NCBI GenBank assembly: GCA_023409435.1
Contig: JAEYHP010000020.1
Location: 1-9,790, forward strand
Reading direction: 5' to 3'
DNA: 9,790 nucleotides
Source: Bacillota bacterium
GTDB taxonomy: Bacteria > Bacillota > Clostridia > Christensenellales > CAG-138
Within the stretch, counting starts at the first letter, position 1. Each line of letters starts with the position of its first letter. The notes below the pieces were generated by a model that worked only from the letters and a program-made list of their open reading frames with translations, was not told the origin of the DNA and made no database searches. The position numbers and the translations under genes are program-made. Positions 6,071 through 9,790 of the stretch are shown here, piece by piece.

Positions 6071-7858
6071 ATGGCGCGTTTTAACGAAGCGTGGATGGAA
6101 ACGCTGTTATCTAAGAACGATATCGTTTCCTTGGTTTCCTCCTATGTCACGCTGCGCGCCAAAGGGAAAAAGCTGTGGGGGCTTTGCCCCTTTCACAACG
6201 AAAAAACGCCTTCCTTTTCCGTTTCGCCGGACAAGCAGCTCTACTATTGCTTTGGCTGCGGCGCCGGGGGCGGCATCGTACAGTTTGTTATGGAAATGGA
6301 GCGGCTTCCTTACGCGGAAGCCATCGCGTTCTTAGCACAGCGCGCCAATATGGAGCTGCCTCAGGAAACGGATGATGAAAGCTTAAGGCGTGAGCGCGCA
6401 AAAAGGGAGCGGCTCTACGCCGCCACCAAATCCGCTGCAGAATTTTTCCATAAATGCCTTTTGGCGGACGAAGGAGCGCATGCGCGCGCATATCTTGCAC
6501 AAAGGGGATTGGATGCGGCAATCGTCACCCGTTTTGGCCTAGGCTATGCGCCGGATTCCTGGGACCGGCTGATGACCCGCCTTCTTTCGGACGGGTTTTC
6601 GGAAGAGGAGCTCACAGAAGCCGGGCTGCTTGTGAAAAACGCCAGAACCGGCCGCGTGTATGACGCATACCGCAACAGGGTAACATTTCCCATCATAGGC
6701 ACAAATGCGCGTGTTTTGGGGTTTGGAGCGCGCACAATGGGGAATGATACCCCAAAGTACATCAACACGGGCGATACGCCCATCTACAGCAAGCGGCACA
6801 ACCTCTACGCGCTCAACCTGCTAAAGGGAGCAAAGATTGCCGACATTGTGCTGGTGGAGGGCTACATGGACGTGATCAGCCTCTATGCCGCGGGTGTGAC
6901 CAATGCGGTGGCGTCGCTGGGCACGTCGCTCACCCAGCAGCAGGCGCGTTTGATGGCCCGGTACGCCTCCACCGTCTACATCGCCTACGATGGCGACTCC
7001 GCGGGCCAGAACGCCACGCTGCGCGGCCTGGACATACTTGCAGCGGAAGGGCTCAAGGTGCGGGTCATCGCAATGCCGGATGGTTTGGACCCGGACGATT
7101 TTGCCCGCAAGTACGGCAAAGAGGCGTTCGATAAGCTTCGGGACGAGGCGCTTGCGCTCAATGCGTTCAAGCTTTTGCGCATGGCCACGGGGTATGATCT
7201 TTCCACCGAGGACGGGCGGGAGGAATACGCGCTTGCGGGCTGCCGCTTTATCGCGACGCTTGAGCCGGTGGAACGGGAACGCTATTATGCGACGCTTGCG
7301 CGCAATACCGGGTTTACCGTGGAAGCGCTTCGCGCGCAGGGCGAGCGTTCCATGCTGGAAAAGCAACAGGAGCCGGGGCGCTTGCGCGTGCAGAACAGGG
7401 CGCGAAAAAGCGGAGAGAATTCGCCCAGGCAGTTGGCGGAACTCTCGTTGTTGCGGGCCATGCTCCAGGGGGATACCGCGGTTGCGGCCGTTTTGGCCTC
7501 CGGATTAACCGGGGAGCAGGTGTTTAGCAGCGAGATATACCGCATGGTGGTGCAGGGCTTGCTTGCGGCCCACGCGGAAGGGAGCAAGCCGGATATAGCG
7601 CTGATGCTGAGTGCATTGACGCCGGAGGAAACGCAGCAGATTTCCGGCGCATTGGAGACGGAAGCCGCCATGGCGGACCCGGAAAAACTGGCGAACGACA
7701 GCATACTGCGCATCCGGATGCTGGATGCGGAGGAAGAGATCAGGGAACTGCGGGCGAAATCCACAGGCGAGACCATATCGCTGGAAGAAAAGCTCGCGCT
7801 GACCAGGCGGATTGCGGAGCTGGATCACATGCGCAGAAAACTGCGCGTGCAGCAATAG
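6071..7858 (+). CDS. dnaG: DNA primase
   Basis: This primase synthesises the RNA primers for replication and works with the DnaB-type helicase at the fork. It has 595 residues from ATG 6071, the usual DnaG length. The domains are in the expected order. First comes the N-terminal CHC2 zinc-binding domain with Cys39, His42, Cys60 and Cys63 (CPFH ... CFGC). Next is the RNA-polymerase core, including GFGARTM (217-223) and PKYINTGDTPIYSK (228-241). The TOPRIM motif follows: acidic EGYMD at 263-267, DGDSAG at 307-312 and DPDD at 340-343. The Ala/Glu-rich C-terminal helical region (about 450-595) fits the helicase-interaction domain. All catalytic and zinc residues are intact. I prefer 6071 over the ATG at 6044 because of the purine-rich RBS and because MARFNEAWMETLL is a normal DnaG start. 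It is 28 nt upstream of the rpoD start, so the two are almost certainly cotranscribed. Confidence 0.97.
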   Translation: MARFNEAWMETLLSKNDIVSLVSSYVTLRAKGKKLWGLCPFHNEKTPSFSVSPDKQLYYCFGCGAGGGIVQFVMEMERLPYAEAIAFLAQRANMELPQETDDESLRRERAKRERLYAATKSAAEFFHKCLLADEGAHARAYLAQRGLDAAIVTRFGLGYAPDSWDRLMTRLLSDGFSEEELTEAGLLVKNARTGRVYDAYRNRVTFPIIGTNARVLGFGARTMGNDTPKYINTGDTPIYSKRHNLYALNLLKGAKIADIVLVEGYMDVISLYAAGVTNAVASLGTSLTQQQARLMARYASTVYIAYDGDSAGQNATLRGLDILAAEGLKVRVIAMPDGLDPDDFARKYGKEAFDKLRDEALALNAFKLLRMATGYDLSTEDGREEYALAGCRFIATLEPVERERYYATLARNTGFTVEALRAQGERSMLEKQQEPGRLRVQNRARKSGENSPRQLAELSLLRAMLQGDTAVAAVLASGLTGEQVFSSEIYRMVVQGLLAAHAEGSKPDIALMLSALTPEETQQISGALETEAAMADPEKLANDSILRIRMLDAEEEIRELRAKSTGETISLEEKLALTRRIAELDHMRRKLRVQQ

Positions 7859-7870
7859 AATAAAGGGAAG

Positions 7871-7877
7871 AAGGAGG
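7871..7877 (+). promoter_or_regulatory. Ribosome binding site deciding the rpoD start (TTG)
   Basis: AAGGAGG is a near-perfect Shine-Dalgarno. It lies 9 nt before the in-frame TTG at 7887 and 30 nt before the first suitable ATG (7908), which has no Shine-Dalgarno of its own. TTG is therefore the likely initiation codon. Confidence 0.75.
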
Positions 7878-7886
7878 GGACATTCT

Positions 7887-8966
7887 TTGGAAAACAAAGA
7901 ACCCCGCATGAAAAAAATCAACGATCTGTTGGAAAAAGGCAAATCCAAGGGCGTCCTGACGTACAAGGAGATCATGGACGCGCTGGAAGAGCAGGAAATG
8001 GATCAAGAACAGGTCGAAGGAGTATACGACCGGATCGAGGCGCTCAACATCGACGTCGTGGAGGATGTGGAGCTTCCTGCGGATATCAATGAGGAGATCG
8101 CAGCCATTGAAACGGAGCTTGCGGTATCCGAAGGTCTTAACATCGACGACCCGGTACGCATGTATCTCAAGGAGATCGGCAAGGTTCCGTTGTTGACCGC
8201 CGCAGAGGAAGTCGAAATCGCCCAGCGCATGGCGGAAGGGGATCAGGACGCCAAACAGCAGCTTGCGGAGGCGAACCTGAGGCTGGTGGTTTCCATCGCA
8301 AAGCGGTATGTCGGGCGCGGCATGCTGTTTCTGGACCTCATTCAGGAAGGCAACCTCGGCTTAATTAAAGCCGTGGAGAAATTCGATTACCGCAAGGGCT
8401 ATAAATTTTCCACCTATGCCACCTGGTGGATCAGGCAGGCAATTACAAGGGCAATCGCCGACCAGGCGCGCACTATCCGCATTCCCGTTCACATGGTGGA
8501 AACCATAAACAAGCTCATCCGCGTCAACCGCCAATTGCTGCAGGAGTACGGGCGGGACCCGAGGCCGGATGAGATCGCAAGGGAAATGGGCATTACGGAG
8601 GATAAGGTTCGCGAAATTATCAAAATCGCGCAGGAGCCGGTATCTTTGGAAACCCCCATCGGTGAGGAAGAGGACAGCCATTTGGGGGACTTTATTCCGG
8701 ATGACGACGCCCCAGCACCTGCGGAAGTGGTCGCAGGCACTTTGCTAAAAGAGCAGTTGATGGACGTATTGGATACGCTCACCACCCGCGAAGAAAAGGT
8801 TCTGCGCCTGCGCTTTGGTCTCGATGATGGCAAGGCGAGGACGCTTGAGGAAGTTGGCCGTGAATTTGCGGTGACCAGGGAGCGCATTCGCCAGATCGAA
8901 GCGAAGGCATTGCGCAAGCTCCGCCACCCCAGCCGCAGCAAAAAGCTGAAGGATTTCTTGGAATAA
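7887..8966 (+). CDS. rpoD: RNA polymerase primary sigma factor (RpoD/SigA)
   Basis: The housekeeping sigma factor directs RNA polymerase to -35/-10 promoters. From the TTG start it has 359 residues, typical of Gram-positive SigA, which lacks the long non-conserved insert of E. coli sigma-70. An acidic region 1.1 (about 10-80) precedes region 1.2 (DDPVRMYLKEIGKVPLL, 87-103). Region 2 (about 125-195) holds DLIQEGNLGLIKAVEKFDY (150-168) and the -10-recognition/melting helix KFSTYATWWIRQAI (173-186). Region 3 follows (about 205-280). Region 4 has GLDDGKARTLEEVGREF and the -35 helix-turn-helix VTRERIRQIEAKALRKLRHP (329-348). It is complete. The frame is open upstream into the end of dnaG, but the strong RBS points to TTG 7887; ATG 7908 (352 residues) is the alternative. 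It is last in the dgt-dnaG-rpoD cluster and is followed by terminators. The two promoters found in the nadE/VanW-gene region are of the type it would recognise. Confidence 0.97.
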   Translation: MENKEPRMKKINDLLEKGKSKGVLTYKEIMDALEEQEMDQEQVEGVYDRIEALNIDVVEDVELPADINEEIAAIETELAVSEGLNIDDPVRMYLKEIGKVPLLTAAEEVEIAQRMAEGDQDAKQQLAEANLRLVVSIAKRYVGRGMLFLDLIQEGNLGLIKAVEKFDYRKGYKFSTYATWWIRQAITRAIADQARTIRIPVHMVETINKLIRVNRQLLQEYGRDPRPDEIAREMGITEDKVREIIKIAQEPVSLETPIGEEEDSHLGDFIPDDDAPAPAEVVAGTLLKEQLMDVLDTLTTREEKVLRLRFGLDDGKARTLEEVGREFAVTRERIRQIEAKALRKLRHPSRSKKLKDFLE

Positions 8967-8976
8967 ATGAAGCATA

Positions 8977-9008
8977 AAAGGCTGCGCAGATGGTTCCGCG
9001 TAGTCTTT
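8977..9008 (+). terminator. Weak hairpin after rpoD (possible first terminator or mRNA 3' structure)
   Basis: An 11-bp stem with two G-U pairs (8977-8987 with 8998-9008) and a 10-nt loop begins 10 nt after the rpoD stop. No U-tract follows beyond the stem's own TTT, so efficiency is doubtful. Confidence 0.4.
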
Positions 9009-9028
9009 ATATGAAGAATGTATTTGTT

Positions 9029-9070
9029 AATTCGGATGTATTTCAAAAAAGAAATACATCCGAATTTTTT
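9029..9070 (+). terminator. Strong terminator of the dgt-dnaG-rpoD cluster, shared with the convergent gene
   Basis: A 16-bp perfect stem (9029-9044 with 9051-9066) with loop AAAAAA is followed by a T-run ending at 9070. Its edge is 2 nt from the stop of the convergent collagen-like gene, so it probably separates the two transcripts from both sides. The U-tract is best for plus-strand transcription. Confidence 0.92.
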
Positions 9071-9072
9071 GT

Positions 9073-9790
9073 TTACGGCAACACGATCAGGCTTAGATGA
9101 CGGTTGGACGTCATAGCCGACGTAATGTTTGTGGAAGCGTTAATGGCCATTCTCACTTCATATCTACTGATCGTCGTAACGGGCGCAACGTCAATAAACG
9201 TACTTGCGATTGGGAAACTGTATGTTCCTGCGGCCGTATTCTGGTAAATCAGGGGCCGGACATCGATGAGAACCCCATCTCTGTAAAGACGGAATTCGCA
9301 GGCGATTGCACTGTTTCCAGTTGTAACCTCATCAAAATTTAGCACATAGTCCACTTTCACCTGATTGCCGGAATGAACCGTTACGGTCCGGGAAGCAACG
9401 GTAACCTCAGTGGCCGCAGCACGAGCCCCAAGCCCGGATATAGGAAGCGCTGCAGTTGCTGCCCCGGCGTCGTTGGCGAAAGCCAGCGCCAACAAAGCGG
9501 CTGCGCCGGTAGGCCCGGTATCGCCGGTGGGGCCGGTAGGCCCTGTTGGCCCGGTAGGTCCGGTAGCGCCGGTCGGCCCGGTATCGCCAGCAGCTCCGGT
9601 AGGTCCGGTATCGCCAGTAGCTCCGGTAGGGCCGGTAGGTCCGGTTGCACCCACAGCTCCGGTAGGACCGGTTGCGCCAGCAGCGCCGGTGGGGCCAGTA
9701 TCACCTGTAGCTCCAGTGGGCCCGGTAGGTCCGGTTGCACCAGCAGCGCCGGTGGGGCCAGTAGGGCCGGTTGCGCCAGCAGCGCCGGTG
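9073..9790 (-). CDS. Collagen-like Gly-X-Thr repeat surface protein with C1q/TNF-like head (5' truncated by window edge)
   Basis: The frame stays open to the window edge, so at least 238 residues are visible and the true start lies outside; the GTG at 9652-9654 is an internal Val in the repeat. From the edge to about base 9499 the protein is uninterrupted Gly-X-Y triplets (GPT, GAT, GDT, GAA), with Thr mostly in the third position. This composition is typical of bacterial collagen-like proteins such as Bacillus BclA, where the threonines carry O-glycans. The remaining ~140 residues are hydrophobic and beta-rich (ALLALAFANDAG ... YVLNFDEVTTGNSAIACEFRLYRDGVLI ... LSLIVLP, read in pieces), resembling the trimeric C1q/TNF-like head of BclA. 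This suggests a filamentous trimer on the cell or spore surface. Location and any N-terminal anchor are unseen. It converges on rpoD across a shared terminator. It could be an exosporium, phage-tail-fibre-like or adhesin protein; the neighbours do not decide. Confidence 0.88.
   Translation of the reverse strand, partial: TGAAGATGPTGPTGAAGATGPTGPTGATGDTGPTGAAGATGPTGAVGATGPTGPTGATGDTGPTGAAGDTGPTGATGPTGPTGPTGPTGDTGPTGAAALLALAFANDAGAATAALPISGLGARAAATEVTVASRTVTVHSGNQVKVDYVLNFDEVTTGNSAIACEFRLYRDGVLIDVRPLIYQNTAAGTYSFPIASTFIDVAPVTTISRYEVRMAINASTNITSAMTSNRHLSLIVLP
9499..9790. repeat. Tandem coding repeat (9-nt triplet-codon unit) in the collagen-like gene
   Basis: The DNA encoding the Gly-X-Y region is a degenerate 9-bp tandem array of CCGGTAGGT/CCGGTTGCG-like units. 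A longer block recurs on top of this: the 33-nt segment starting at 9668 reappears at 9731 with one difference (offset 63 nt), and its first part reappears at 9767 (offset 36 nt). Both offsets are multiples of 9, so copy changes keep the collagen register. It continues past the window edge. Confidence 0.85.

Noticed and set aside
7812..7886. ATG 7812 inside dnaG as the rpoD start
   Set aside because: It would give a 47-codon overlap with dnaG and a non-sigma N-terminus, and would bury the strong RBS inside the gene.
9652..9654. GTG at 9652-9654 as start of the collagen-like gene
   Set aside because: The Gly-X-Y pattern continues unbroken upstream to the window edge, so this codon is an internal valine.
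9499..9790. CRISPR array or minisatellite-type non-coding repeat
   Set aside because: Repeats have no unique spacers and translate in one frame without a stop into perfect Gly-X-Y triplets, so they are coding collagen repeats.

Overview
The window looks like a chromosomal segment of a low-to-moderate GC Gram-positive anaerobe (Bacillota, Clostridia-type, possibly near Christensenellales). The indications are the dgt-dnaG-rpoD order, a clostridial-length glutamine-dependent NAD synthetase, a YoaR/VanW-type envelope protein, AGGAGG-type ribosome binding sites, and a BclA-like collagen-repeat surface protein. This placement is inference from gene content; no rRNA or other phylogenetic marker was compared.

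Layout from left to right. (1) Bases 1-517 hold the 3' end of an S1-domain RNA-binding protein gene, plus strand, closed by a strong terminator at 535-561. (2) Bases 562-960 carry no credible gene. They hold a structured, non-coding, MITE/REP-like repeat with nested inverted repeats and a string of small hairpins. (3) Bases 1032-2573, minus strand, encode a membrane-anchored VanW/G5-domain protein, with a hairpin after it and a near-consensus promoter before it. (4) Bases 2574-2866 are a divergent regulatory region with one good sigma-70-type promoter in each direction. (5) nadE (2867-4786) ends at a terminator hairpin. (6) A co-directional cluster follows: dgt-like dNTP triphosphohydrolase (4950-5972), DNA primase dnaG (6071-7858) and the primary sigma factor rpoD/sigA (7887-8966), closed by one weak and one very strong hairpin. 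(7) Convergent to that cluster, on the minus strand, is the 3' part of a collagen-like Gly-X-Thr repeat protein with a C1q/TNF-like beta-rich head, running off the right edge.

The central cluster couples dNTP pool control, primer synthesis for replication and housekeeping transcription initiation, as in the macromolecular-synthesis operons known from many Firmicutes. nadE supplies NAD. The VanW-type and collagen-like proteins are envelope or surface factors. The best second-look items are the repeat at 607-933, the collagen-like protein and its repeats that keep a 9-nt register, two leader-RNA hairpins in the nadE/vanW divergent region, and the TTG start of the sigma factor. I see no CRISPR array, tRNA, rRNA, transposase or obvious undescribed multi-gene system.
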